In this document: positions 1-6,608 of the stretch, piece after piece | How the letters are laid out: every line of letters begins with the position of its first letter | Numbering within the stretch: the stretch's first letter is position 1 | NCBI GenBank assembly: GCA_028817755.1 | Contig: JAPPPA010000005.1 | Span: forward strand, 1 to 12,804 | Direction of reading: 5' to 3' | Origin: Gammaproteobacteria bacterium | GTDB lineage: Bacteria > Pseudomonadota > Gammaproteobacteria > JAPPPA01 | DNA length: 12,804 bases | Notes under the pieces: generated by a model | The model's input: only the letters and a program-made list of their open reading frames with translations | Told to the model about the DNA's origin: nothing | Database searches by the model: none | Program-made: the position numbers and the translations under genes

Positions 1-182
1 CCGTCGTTATCCCAACATGGCACCGGCATTACCCATGCTGGTATCTCTGCATCCCATGCTTGAAGGGCATTGTGCTGCTGGGCCAGTTGGCCGTCTCGTT
101 GGCCGCGGTTGCCGTGTTCTGCATGGCTTATAAACGGCAACAACATAAGGCTGATAAATAACGGTAATAAGCGTGTTTTCAT
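1..182 (-). CDS. Secreted protein of unknown function, N-terminal part only
   Basis: The reading frame opens at an ATG (positions 182-180) and stays open to the left window edge, giving the first 60 residues. The start is supported by an AAGGAG-type Shine-Dalgarno (minus strand, about 8 nt upstream). The protein begins MKTRLLPLFISLMLLPFISH and has a classic Sec signal peptide: K/R near the start, a hydrophobic core at residues 4-18 and a likely cleavage after Ser-His-Ala (residue 21). The mature part seen is Gly/Gln/Asn-rich and then has Trp and Pro residues (Trp at 43, 50 and 57; Cys at 56). The product is therefore exported, probably to the periplasm. No family is recognisable from this fragment and its end lies outside the window. 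It lies 65 nt downstream of the VOC gene on the same strand and could be co-transcribed or independent. Confidence 0.7.
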   Translation of the reverse strand, partial: MKTRLLPLFISLMLLPFISHAEHGNRGQRDGQLAQQHNALQAWDAEIPAWVMPVPCWDND

Positions 183-247
183 GTGGGGCTCCTTCAGAAG
201 CAAGGTGGAAACTCGCCGGTATGACAGCCTAGCAATAAAAGCGTTCG

Positions 248-619
248 TTACTCGGCCACCAAACCCAAATCAGACCATACGGCGTACTCGTTACCGCAAG
301 GGTCAGCAAAATGAAAACGGCGACCACCGGGGAAGCCAAATATTGGCTTGATAATGGCGCCGCCGGCAGCGGTGATTTTGGCCTCAGTGGACTCTAAGTC
401 TTTGCTATAGAACACCACCAATGCGGCCCCGTTCTGGGTTTCGGAGCGTAAAGGGCCTTTATAAAAACCACCTTCAAGGCCGGCGTTGCTAAAGGCGGTG
501 TATTCCGGCCCATAGTCTGTAAATTGCCATTCAAAAACGGTTTCGAAAAACGCCTTTACTGCAGTGAGGTCATTGGCGGGTAATTCGAGGTAGTTAATTT
601 TCTCGTGTTCGTTTGCCAT
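248..619 (-). CDS. VOC (glyoxalase/bleomycin-resistance fold) family protein
   Basis: This 123-residue protein has the length of a single-module VOC protein. It shows the usual paired beta-alpha-beta-beta-beta layout: an N-terminal INYLELPANDL strand/loop with AVKAFFETVFEW helix (residues 8-31), and the closing FADPCGNEYAVW signature (residues 104-115). Glu12 and Glu111 sit where VOC enzymes usually carry metal ligands (His/Gln/Glu first, Glu last). The family includes glyoxalase I, dioxygenases and antibiotic-binding proteins; its members are cytoplasmic and the substrate cannot be read from sequence. The ATG at 619 is preceded by AGGT about 8 nt upstream. Only 10 nt separate it from the upstream MAPEG gene, so the two are probably one transcript. 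A small-molecule (possibly glutathione-related) detoxification role is an inference from that pairing. Confidence 0.88.
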   Translation of the reverse strand: MANEHEKINYLELPANDLTAVKAFFETVFEWQFTDYGPEYTAFSNAGLEGGFYKGPLRSETQNGAALVVFYSKDLESTEAKITAAGGAIIKPIFGFPGGRRFHFADPCGNEYAVWSDLGLVAE

Positions 620-629
620 GTATCTTTAC

Positions 630-1037
630 CTAAAGCAGCGTACGAAGACCTGTACCAACAAGGCCTAAAATAGAAATAACCGTTAATGCAAAAATGGCTG
701 AGCGAGCCAGTTTCCAGTTCAGGTAGTAACAAATCATATGGCCAAGCCGGCCTGCAAGGTAAAGCGCGGTTAAGCCATTTACCCAAGTCGCGTTAGCGCC
801 GATCAGTATGCAAAACAAAAGGCTGCCAATAAACGCGGCTAAGGTTTCGTTGCTGTTTGCCGCTGTGCGTGCGCTGCGAAATAGAAAGTTGTCATGCCCG
901 TCGTCAATTGGCATGCCAGGTGTATGTTTTCTAGCAATGGCGACTACATCAGCCACCAAAATTTGCACAATCAGCAGGCCACTCATCAGGCCAAGACAGA
1001 GTATTGCGGTTTGGTAAGGAGCGAATGTTTCTGGCAT
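630..1037 (-). CDS. MAPEG family membrane protein
   Basis: This 135-residue integral membrane protein has about four hydrophobic segments (roughly 10-36, 66-82, 86-106 and 112-131). The MAPEG hallmark lies between segments one and two: FRSARTAANSNETLAAF (residues 53-69), corresponding to the family's R-x-x-R-x-x-x-N-x-x-E pattern with Arg57, Asn61 and Glu64. MAPEG proteins (microsomal glutathione transferases, leukotriene C4 synthase relatives) sit in the membrane as trimers and conjugate or reduce lipophilic substrates with glutathione; bacterial members are mostly uncharacterised. The ATG at 1037 follows a TAGGA sequence. The gene is divergent from the helicase (150-nt spacer to the preferred helicase start) and first in a pair with the VOC gene. 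The family call is firm; activity is not demonstrable here. Confidence 0.85.
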   Translation of the reverse strand: MPETFAPYQTAILCLGLMSGLLIVQILVADVVAIARKHTPGMPIDDGHDNFLFRSARTAANSNETLAAFIGSLLFCILIGANATWVNGLTALYLAGRLGHMICYYLNWKLARSAIFALTVISILGLVGTGLRTLL

Positions 1038-1187
1038 GGCGGCGAGTCCTAGTTACACGGTAAAATGGCTCAGCGTAGTGTACGGCAAGCGTATGTTGTA
1101 TGCTGCGCCCCAGCCGCGGGTTTGGTCAACGGGTTACGACCATGTCGCCGTCGGCGCATATTCTTTATTTCGCCGAGACCGTTTAGC

Positions 1188-2876
1188 TTGCAGTTTGATT
1201 CACTTGGGCTGTCGCCCGCCATTTTGGATGCTATTGCCAACAAAGGTTATAGCCAACCGTCCCCCATCCAAGCCAAAGCCATTCCGCCTGTATTAGCAGG
1301 TCGTGATGTGATGGCTGCCGCACAAACCGGTACGGGTAAAACTGCCGGTTTTACCTTGCCGCTGTTAGAGCGCTTAAGCCAAGGTAGTAAGCCTAAGGCT
1401 AATCAGGTGCGTGCACTGGTTTTAACGCCTACGCGTGAGCTTGCTGCGCAGGTGGGTGAAAGCGTCGCAACCTACGGCAAAGGTCTGCCGCTGAAGTCAG
1501 AGGTAGTGTTTGGTGGGGTAAAAATTAACCCGCAAATGATGCGTCTGCGTGGCGGTGTTGATGTGCTGGTGGCTACACCCGGGCGTTTATTGGATTTGTT
1601 CAATCAGAACGCAATCCGTTTTGAGCAGCTAGAAGTATTAGTGCTGGATGAAGCCGACCGTATGTTGGATATGGGCTTTATTCACGACATCCGTAAGATT
1701 TTGAAAATCGTCCCTGCTGAGCGTCAGAACCTGATGTTTTCGGCCACATTCTCAGACGATATTCGTGCCTTAGCGAAGACCATTGTGCGTGATCCCGTAG
1801 AGGTTTCTGTTACGCCGCCGAACTCAACTGCGACAACCGTTAAGCAGTGGGTGGTGCCGGTTGATAAAAAACAAAAGTCGCCACTGTTATGTCAGTTAAT
1901 TCACGACAACGACTGGCAGCAAGTACTTATTTTCTGTCGCACTAAACATGGTTCTAACCGCCTTGCTAAGCAGCTTGATGCGGCAGGTATTAAATCTGCG
2001 GCTATCCACGGTAATAAAAGCCAAGGCGCACGTACTAGAGCACTGGCTGGCTTTAAGTCTGGTGAGGTTCGCGCGCTAGTAGCAACCGATATTGCTGCGC
2101 GAGGCCTAGATATTGACCAGCTACCGCAAGTAGTGAACTTCGACTTGCCAAATGTGGCAGAAGATTATGTACACCGTATTGGCCGTACTGGCCGTGCTGG
2201 TGCTTCGGGTCAGGCTGTTTCTTTGGTCAGTGCTGATGAGGCGGATGATCTCTTCGGTATTGAGCGCCTCATTCAGCAATTGATACCACGTAAATTGGTT
2301 GATGGTTTTGAACCTCAGCACAACGTGCCAGAACGCGAGTTAGATACGCGTCCGCTTAAACCGAAAAAGCCTAAAAAACCGAAGAAGCCACGCGGTGATA
2401 ATCGTGGCGAACACCAAGATGGGCAACGCTCGGGCGACGCCGCGCGTGGTCACAAACCCGCAGGCAAGAATAAACGCCACAAGTCAGGTGACGGTCGTCG
2501 CAATGACTCACGGGACGGGCAGAATAACCGTGGCCAAGGCCGTGGTGGCAATAATCAAGGCGGTCAGCGTTCTCAAGGTGGTCGCGATGGCAGCGCCAAG
2601 CCAAACCGAGAAAAAGTCCGTGATGCGAATGGCGATATAGATGGCAACCGCCCCGAAGTGTCTAACGAAAACCGTCCTGTCGTGTTTGATAGCTATGGCG
2701 GGCGTGGTGGTAATCGTTCTGGTGGTGGCCGACGTGGCAACAACGGTGGTCAAAACCGTGGCCGTAATGGGGGCCATAACCCTAATCGCTCAGGTGGCGG
2801 TCAGCGAGGTGGTCGCGGCAGAGGCCAAGGCGGCCGTGGTGGCAACAGCAACGGCAATGTAAACGGTAACCGCTAG
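1188..2876 (+). CDS. rhlE: DEAD-box ATP-dependent RNA helicase, RhlE-like, with long RGG-rich tail
   Basis: All superfamily 2 DEAD-box motifs are present. Numbering from the in-frame ATG at 1065, they are: Q motif GYSQPSPIQ (61-69), Walker A AQTGTGKT (86-93), PTRELAAQ (122-129), TPGR (171-174), DEAD (195-198), SAT (226-228), RGLD (346-349) and HRIGRTGR (370-377). RhlE-type helicases unwind short RNA duplexes in ribosome assembly and RNA decay. From about residue 430 to 603 follows a basic low-complexity tail: a PKKPKKPKKP run, then many RGG/GGR/NGN repeats, likely for RNA binding. Start choice: the 1065 ATG adds 41 Cys/Arg-rich residues with no helicase similarity. RhlE proteins usually begin MSFDSLGLSP-like, which matches a TTG at 1188 (reads M-QFDSLGLSP, 562 aa) with a weak GAGA 9 nt upstream. 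I prefer 1188 without certainty. Confidence 0.9.
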   Translation: MQFDSLGLSPAILDAIANKGYSQPSPIQAKAIPPVLAGRDVMAAAQTGTGKTAGFTLPLLERLSQGSKPKANQVRALVLTPTRELAAQVGESVATYGKGLPLKSEVVFGGVKINPQMMRLRGGVDVLVATPGRLLDLFNQNAIRFEQLEVLVLDEADRMLDMGFIHDIRKILKIVPAERQNLMFSATFSDDIRALAKTIVRDPVEVSVTPPNSTATTVKQWVVPVDKKQKSPLLCQLIHDNDWQQVLIFCRTKHGSNRLAKQLDAAGIKSAAIHGNKSQGARTRALAGFKSGEVRALVATDIAARGLDIDQLPQVVNFDLPNVAEDYVHRIGRTGRAGASGQAVSLVSADEADDLFGIERLIQQLIPRKLVDGFEPQHNVPERELDTRPLKPKKPKKPKKPRGDNRGEHQDGQRSGDAARGHKPAGKNKRHKSGDGRRNDSRDGQNNRGQGRGGNNQGGQRSQGGRDGSAKPNREKVRDANGDIDGNRPEVSNENRPVVFDSYGGRGGNRSGGGRRGNNGGQNRGRNGGHNPNRSGGGQRGGRGRGQGGRGGNSNGNVNGNR

Positions 2877-2885
2877 CGTTTTCTG

Positions 2886-3371
2886 ATGAGTGCAGCTAGC
2901 AAAATCGCGGTGTTTGTCGATGTGCAAAACATCTATTACACCACCCGCGATGCCTATGGCCGGCCATTCAACTACCGCCTGTTTTGGCAACAGCTTAGTG
3001 AAACAGGCGACATTGTGGTGGCGAATGCTTATGCCACTTACCGTGAAGGTGATGATGGCCAAGCCAAGTTTAGAGACGCCTTAAAACATATTGGCTTTAA
3101 CGTAAAAACGAAGCCTTACATTCAGCGTGCCGATGGCTCTGCAAAGGGTGACTGGGATGTGGGGATCGCGATTGATGTGCTGGACTCGGCACCGGATGTC
3201 GACAAGGTTGTATTGTTATCTGGCGATGGTGATTTTGACTTATTGCTGTTGAAAGTGATCACCAAGCACGGCATTGATGCCGAGGTTTACGGTGTGGAAG
3301 CGCTGACCGCGAATGCACTGATTTATGCGGCCAGTCGCTTCTATCCGATTACTGAAGAGTTTTTGCTTTAA
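2886..3371 (+). CDS. NYN domain (LabA/DUF88-like, PIN-superfamily) putative ribonuclease
   Basis: This 161-residue protein is essentially a bare NYN domain. The acidic metal-binding residues expected for the PIN/NYN fold are visible: VFVDVQN near the N-terminus (Asp12, Asn15), GDWDVGIAID (Asp89, Asp91, Asp97), and LLSGDGDFDLL (Asp114, Asp116, Asp118). Members of the family are Mg-dependent RNA endonucleases or RNA-handling proteins in the cytoplasm; the target here is unknown. The ATG lies 9 nt after the helicase stop with no clear Shine-Dalgarno, so translation is probably coupled to the helicase and both are one transcript. That context suggests joint RNA turnover or processing (inference). 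Its TAA overlaps the stop of the convergent hydrolase gene by four bases. Confidence 0.87.
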   Translation: MSAASKIAVFVDVQNIYYTTRDAYGRPFNYRLFWQQLSETGDIVVANAYATYREGDDGQAKFRDALKHIGFNVKTKPYIQRADGSAKGDWDVGIAIDVLDSAPDVDKVVLLSGDGDFDLLLLKVITKHGIDAEVYGVEALTANALIYAASRFYPITEEFLL

Positions 3372-4255
3372 GCGGCTTGTTTGGTTTTAAGCCAATCCAT
3401 CGCCGCGTTAATCGCGTTCGGGTCCCAAGTGATTTTGCGATGATTGCAATCGTCAATCACGATCAAATCCGCTGACTGCATTAGCGATGCGTTTTTCTCG
3501 GCATGCCATAGCGGTGCTTCAACGTCATCGCGGCCATGCAGAATAAGTACTGGGGACATCTTTTCCTGCATTTCGTCGGTGACGATATCTTCAAAGTTCA
3601 CCTGATCTACCGGGAAGCCCATAAAGGCATCCATGCCATCAATAAAACCGTCGAGGCAGCGGCCTTTAATGCGGAAGATTTCGGCGAACTCTCGATGCAA
3701 ATAATGCGTAGGGGAGGCGACTGAAATCATGTGCTTGATATTGGCGTCTTCTGCGGTAATTGACCACATACAGCAGGCGGCGCCGTAGGAGTGAGCAACT
3801 GCGACTTCTACTTCTCCCAGTTCTTTGGCAACTTGTCCAAACACCTGGCGGGTGTGAACAGGGTGAGTGCGTTTACCGTCTTTGCCAATACCTTTGGAAC
3901 CATCATGGCCTGGCAGGGCGATTGAATACACTTCATAACCGGCATCTACAAATGCTTTTGCATAAGCAAACATTTGGCTAGCGCGGCCCATCCAGCCGTG
4001 GCTAATCAGGGCAATAGGGGCTTTGCTCTCACGCGCCTGTGCAGGCCAATGCCAAGCGCGCACGCCACATTTTAAAAACACTTCTTCTGCGTCTTGTACG
4101 CCTTCAATTTCGCGTTTAGGGGCGGGAAAGTTTTGCGGCGTGGTCATCATTTTGGCGGCGTAGCGGCCCATGGCTTTAGGGAATAGCTGGCCCAATGTGC
4201 CAAATAAGAAGCGAAAGGCTTTCAGCATAGGTGCTGGAAATAAAGACTCATCCAT
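3368..4255 (-). CDS. Alpha/beta hydrolase
   Basis: This is a 295-residue serine hydrolase of the alpha/beta fold. Numbering from the preferred start, it has an oxyanion-hole strand SHGWMGR (85-91), the nucleophile elbow AHSYGAA with Ser156, an LHGRDDVEAP acid loop (Asp243 or Asp244) and DDCNHRKI carrying the catalytic His272. No signal peptide is visible, so it is likely cytoplasmic or membrane-peripheral; the N-terminus (LKAFRFLFGTLGQLF) is amphipathic. The frame can be extended 13 codons to an ATG at 4294, but that one lacks a Shine-Dalgarno. The ATG at 4255 has AGGA 8 nt upstream and is preferred. Substrate is unknown; carboxylesterase or lipase-like activity is the family default. It is the third minus-strand gene after the SDR and phosphatase-like genes but has its own 118-nt leader with an operator-like dyad. 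Confidence 0.86.
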   Translation of the reverse strand: MDESLFPAPMLKAFRFLFGTLGQLFPKAMGRYAAKMMTTPQNFPAPKREIEGVQDAEEVFLKCGVRAWHWPAQARESKAPIALISHGWMGRASQMFAYAKAFVDAGYEVYSIALPGHDGSKGIGKDGKRTHPVHTRQVFGQVAKELGEVEVAVAHSYGAACCMWSITAEDANIKHMISVASPTHYLHREFAEIFRIKGRCLDGFIDGMDAFMGFPVDQVNFEDIVTDEMQEKMSPVLILHGRDDVEAPLWHAEKNASLMQSADLIVIDDCNHRKITWDPNAINAAMDWLKTKQAA

Positions 4256-4263
4256 GATGATTC

Positions 4264-4286
4264 CTGCAATAGTTCTATTATTGCAG
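4264..4286. promoter_or_regulatory. Perfect 8-bp inverted repeat upstream of the hydrolase gene (operator candidate)
   Basis: CTGCAATA (4264-4271) and TATTGCAG (4279-4286) are exact reverse complements separated by 7 bp. On the minus strand the element lies 9 nt upstream of the hydrolase ATG (4255). It contains AATAAT (4282-4277), a 5/6 match to the sigma70 -10 hexamer, and its near arm partly covers the AGGA ribosome-binding site. This geometry fits a repressor operator (for example TetR-type) or an RNA hairpin masking the ribosome-binding site. No regulator gene lies next to it, so the binding protein is unknown. Confidence 0.45.
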
Positions 4287-4373
4287 TGCAGCATAAAGCA
4301 AGCGCTTGGTAGTGGCTTTGGCGCGCAAGCCGGAATATGGCTTGGCTCTGGAGTCAGGCCTTGAACTGTAGAA

Positions 4374-4826
4374 TTAGAACTTTAGGCCAAGCTCAGACAG
4401 TAAGGCTTGCCATTGCGGAAAGTCAGTGGGCTGCCATAAGTCTTGGATATGGGCTTTAGCTTGTGCTTCTGTCCATAGAGCCTTGCTAAGGGCATAGCCG
4501 CTGTAAAACCCACTAACGCGCCAATTCGCAGCACAGTGAATATGCGTTTTGATAGCGCTGTTTTCTTCTAACGCGGCTATGGTGGAGTGGAAGTTTTCTA
4601 ACGTGGGCTTGTTCCAGTCCACAGGGATGTAGATGTACTGCAGGCCTTGTGCTTCAACGGTGGCTTGTTCGTTGCCAACGGCGTAGTCACTGTCATCTGG
4701 CAGTAGGTTAATCACACACTCATAGCCTTCTTCAGCGAGGCCCTTGAGGCGATTAGCACCCACGACACCGCTGCTGGTTAGGGTGGGCGTAATCTCACGA
4801 AAGTTGTAGCTATTAGCAATGGTCAT
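4374..4826 (-). CDS. Dual-specificity/tyrosine phosphatase-like protein with atypical HC-X4-R loop
   Basis: This 150-residue cytoplasmic protein has the small cysteine-phosphatase fold pattern. An early strand and loop, SSGVVGANRLKGLAEEGYECVINLLPDD (18-45), resembles the opening of BLH/DUF442 and dual-specificity phosphatases, where a rule about 'finding a way around' residues precedes the core. The active-site-like segment is IHCAANWRVSGFYSGYAL (96-113). Cys98 would be the nucleophile, but Arg103 comes after four residues instead of the canonical five (C-X5-R). From memory of the family, HC-x-x-N-x-R-x-S-x-F is a recurring variant in bacterial phosphatase-like proteins, so this may be a subfamily trait and not damage. 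It starts 14 nt after the SDR stop without a clear Shine-Dalgarno, suggesting co-transcription with the SDR. Catalytic activity is uncertain. Confidence 0.7.
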   Translation of the reverse strand: MTIANSYNFREITPTLTSSGVVGANRLKGLAEEGYECVINLLPDDSDYAVGNEQATVEAQGLQYIYIPVDWNKPTLENFHSTIAALEENSAIKTHIHCAANWRVSGFYSGYALSKALWTEAQAKAHIQDLWQPTDFPQWQALLSELGLKF

Positions 4827-4840
4827 GAATTAATCGCGTG

Positions 4841-5611
4841 CTAGTACTCGTCGGCCATCATGCGTTTGGTGAGTGCATTCACAACCGGCTTTGGCAGGAT
4901 GCGAGCAAGATGAATTAACCAACGCATTACGGCCGGGAAAAGGTAATCCATTTTTTCCTTTTCCATGGCATAAATAATGTATTGCGCGGCGCGCGCTTCA
5001 GAGATTTCCATGGGCGCAGGAATACCGTCTTCGGCAACGCGTTCCGTGGCGACAAAGCCCGGATACACACTCGTGAATTTGATGTTGTATGGCGCCAGCT
5101 CAACACGGCAGGTATCCATCAAAATACGGCCAGCGGCTTTGGCGGCGGAGTAGGGGCCTTGTTGCGGTAAGCCGAGAAAACCTGCCAATGAATTAGTATG
5201 TGTAATAAGGCCGTGTTGTTGTTTTTTCATTTGCTGAATCAAGGGCACCAAGTAGTTCACCATGGTGTCGTAGTTCAAAGCCATATTGCCTTTAATCGCA
5301 GCGGGTGTTTCTTCTGCCATATTGAATGATGGGCCGTCACCAATATTCATCAGCGCAGCATCGATTTGTCCGAATGCAGCCACGGTTTCATCTACCACGC
5401 GTTGTGCATCACCTTCGTTTAAGGCGTCAGAGGCGATGGCTAAGCATTCACCGCCGGCGCTATTAATTTGTTCTGCGAGAGCATCTAACAGTGCTTGCCG
5501 CCGAGCAGTAACGACGACGCGATTACCTTTGGCGGCGAGTTGTTCGGCCACGCTGCGGCCGATGCCTGACGAGGCGCCAGTGATTAATACGGTTTTGTTT
5601 TCGAGTTTCAT
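4841..5611 (-). CDS. Short-chain dehydrogenase/reductase (SDR)
   Basis: This 256-residue classical SDR has the cofactor-binding TGASSGIG (11-18) and an Arg-rich VTARRQ stretch after the second strand (34-39), which favours NADP(H). The catalytic set is Ser141 (HTNSLAG), Tyr154 and Lys158 (PYSAAK), with an ALNYD helix Asn near 113. The structural NNAG motif is replaced by MNIG (88-91). The C-terminal part (about 223-246, YLFPAVMRWLIHLARILP) is hydrophobic/amphipathic, as in SDRs acting on long-chain or membrane lipids such as 3-ketosphinganine-reductase-like enzymes. It reduces or oxidises an alcohol/ketone; the substrate is not readable. No strong Shine-Dalgarno precedes the ATG. It is first of a likely two-gene unit with the phosphatase-like gene and divergent (110 nt) from the membrane-anchored hydrolase. 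Confidence 0.9.
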   Translation of the reverse strand: MKLENKTVLITGASSGIGRSVAEQLAAKGNRVVVTARRQALLDALAEQINSAGGECLAIASDALNEGDAQRVVDETVAAFGQIDAALMNIGDGPSFNMAEETPAAIKGNMALNYDTMVNYLVPLIQQMKKQQHGLITHTNSLAGFLGLPQQGPYSAAKAAGRILMDTCRVELAPYNIKFTSVYPGFVATERVAEDGIPAPMEISEARAAQYIIYAMEKEKMDYLFPAVMRWLIHLARILPKPVVNALTKRMMADEY

Positions 5612-5721
5612 ATTGATTGCGAAGCACTATGCTCTTTAGTTTTGTCCACTGTAGCGGAATCTAGTCAATACTGGGTTGTCACAAGCTCGGATAGTTGTGG
5701 GCAGAGGTTTGGAGTCATTAA

Positions 5722-6537
5722 ATGCGTAAATGGGGTTTAGCTACGCTATTGCTAGCGCTACTGGCGTTTCTATTCTTTGGCCGTGGTATGGGGCCGAGCT
5801 TTCCAGAAGTTGATCCTTCGTTTCTACCCGATGCTAAGCGTGTCGAAGGAATCGCGGTTTATCGTAGTCCCAACCCGAAATCGCATTTACCTACCTTGTT
5901 GATGATCCACGGCACGCCTGGAAATTGGGCGGGTTATGAATGGTACTTGGCGAATGTTGAGTTACAGCAGCACTTCAATATTGTCGCGGTAGACCGGCCC
6001 GGCTTTGGTGCAAGTGTGGGGAGCATTAATCCAGATCTGCGTGCGCAAACCGAAGCAATCCTCGCTGCAGTGCCAGATCAACGTTTGATCGTGGTTGGTC
6101 ACTCTTTAGGCGGCCCGATAGCGTTATGGTCGGCATTGCTTGAGCCTGACAGAGTCGAGCATGCCTTTATGCTGGCGGCGTCTTTAGCGCCGGAATATGA
6201 AGCGCCTAAATGGTTTAATCAGTTGGCGGATACATGGTTGGCAAAGCAGCTTCTGCCGACGGTCTGGCAAAACGCGAATAACGAAGTGTTGGCGCTGCCA
6301 AGTGAGCTAGCAAAATTGCAGCGCGCCGCTAAAACGTTAACCGTGCCAGTGACGATTATTCAAGGCGACTTGGATGAACTGGTGCATAAGGCTAGCCCTG
6401 AGTCGATCGCTGAGTACTTTCCCGCGAGTGTGGATGTAGATATTCAACACTGGCGTGAAGCAGGACATTTTCTGCTGTGGGAACAGAAGGAAGCGGTTGC
6501 GGCTCAGTTAAAGAGTGTCATGAGTGAATCAAAGTGA
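5722..6537 (+). CDS. Membrane-anchored alpha/beta hydrolase
   Basis: This 271-residue protein starts with a basic residue pair and a hydrophobic stretch (residues 5-19), a signal anchor or uncleaved signal, which places the catalytic domain in the periplasm or on the membrane. The catalytic features are HGTPGNW (63-69, oxyanion hole), VDRPGFGAS (90-98), the nucleophile elbow VGHSLGG with Ser128, GDLDELV with the probable acid Asp218, and AGHFLLW with His249. This resembles bacterial lipase/esterase-like or haloperoxidase-like alpha/beta hydrolases of the AB_hydrolase_1 type. The ATG has GGAG 7 nt upstream. Its 3' end converges on the small membrane gene; if that gene's readthrough frame is counted, the two overlap by 34 nt. 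Substrate is unknown. Confidence 0.88.
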   Translation: MRKWGLATLLLALLAFLFFGRGMGPSFPEVDPSFLPDAKRVEGIAVYRSPNPKSHLPTLLMIHGTPGNWAGYEWYLANVELQQHFNIVAVDRPGFGASVGSINPDLRAQTEAILAAVPDQRLIVVGHSLGGPIALWSALLEPDRVEHAFMLAASLAPEYEAPKWFNQLADTWLAKQLLPTVWQNANNEVLALPSELAKLQRAAKTLTVPVTIIQGDLDELVHKASPESIAEYFPASVDVDIQHWREAGHFLLWEQKEAVAAQLKSVMSESK

Positions 6538-6608
6538 ATGGCTAGATAGAGCAAGATAGCCAAGTTCGCGAATAACAAAACCGGAATGAGCCACAAAGCG
6601 AAAACCAG
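6504..6608 (-). pseudogene. Detached 3' part of the membrane gene beyond the TGA
   Basis: Reading on in frame after the TGA at 6611-6609 gives LVFALWLIPVLLFANLAILL, then YLAIHFDSLMTLFN, then a TGA at 6506-6504. A 24-residue hydrophobic segment with a GN/AN-like turn and a polar end looks like a fourth transmembrane helix. It needs no frameshift to join the upstream part. TGG (Trp) to TGA is the simplest single-base explanation, after ...HSGS. The last 34 nt overlap the convergent hydrolase gene. Chance hydrophobicity in antisense or intergenic DNA is the alternative. Confidence 0.5.

Noticed and set aside
70..351. Plus-strand open frame of 93 codons
   Set aside because: Trp/Arg-rich composition, no Shine-Dalgarno, and it lies antisense to the signal-peptide gene and to the end of the VOC gene.
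2508..2777. Several open frames on both strands across the helicase tail
   Set aside because: They are produced by the repetitive GGT/CGT-rich tail sequence of the helicase gene and have no start signals of their own.
4256..4294. Extended start (ATG 4294) for the alpha/beta hydrolase
   Set aside because: No Shine-Dalgarno there, and the extension would run through the dyad and the putative -10; the ATG at 4255 has AGGA 8 nt upstream.
4326..4344. Hairpin CAAGCC-N7-GGCTTG between the phosphatase-like and hydrolase genes
   Set aside because: Only a 6-bp stem and no following T run on either strand; not called as a terminator.
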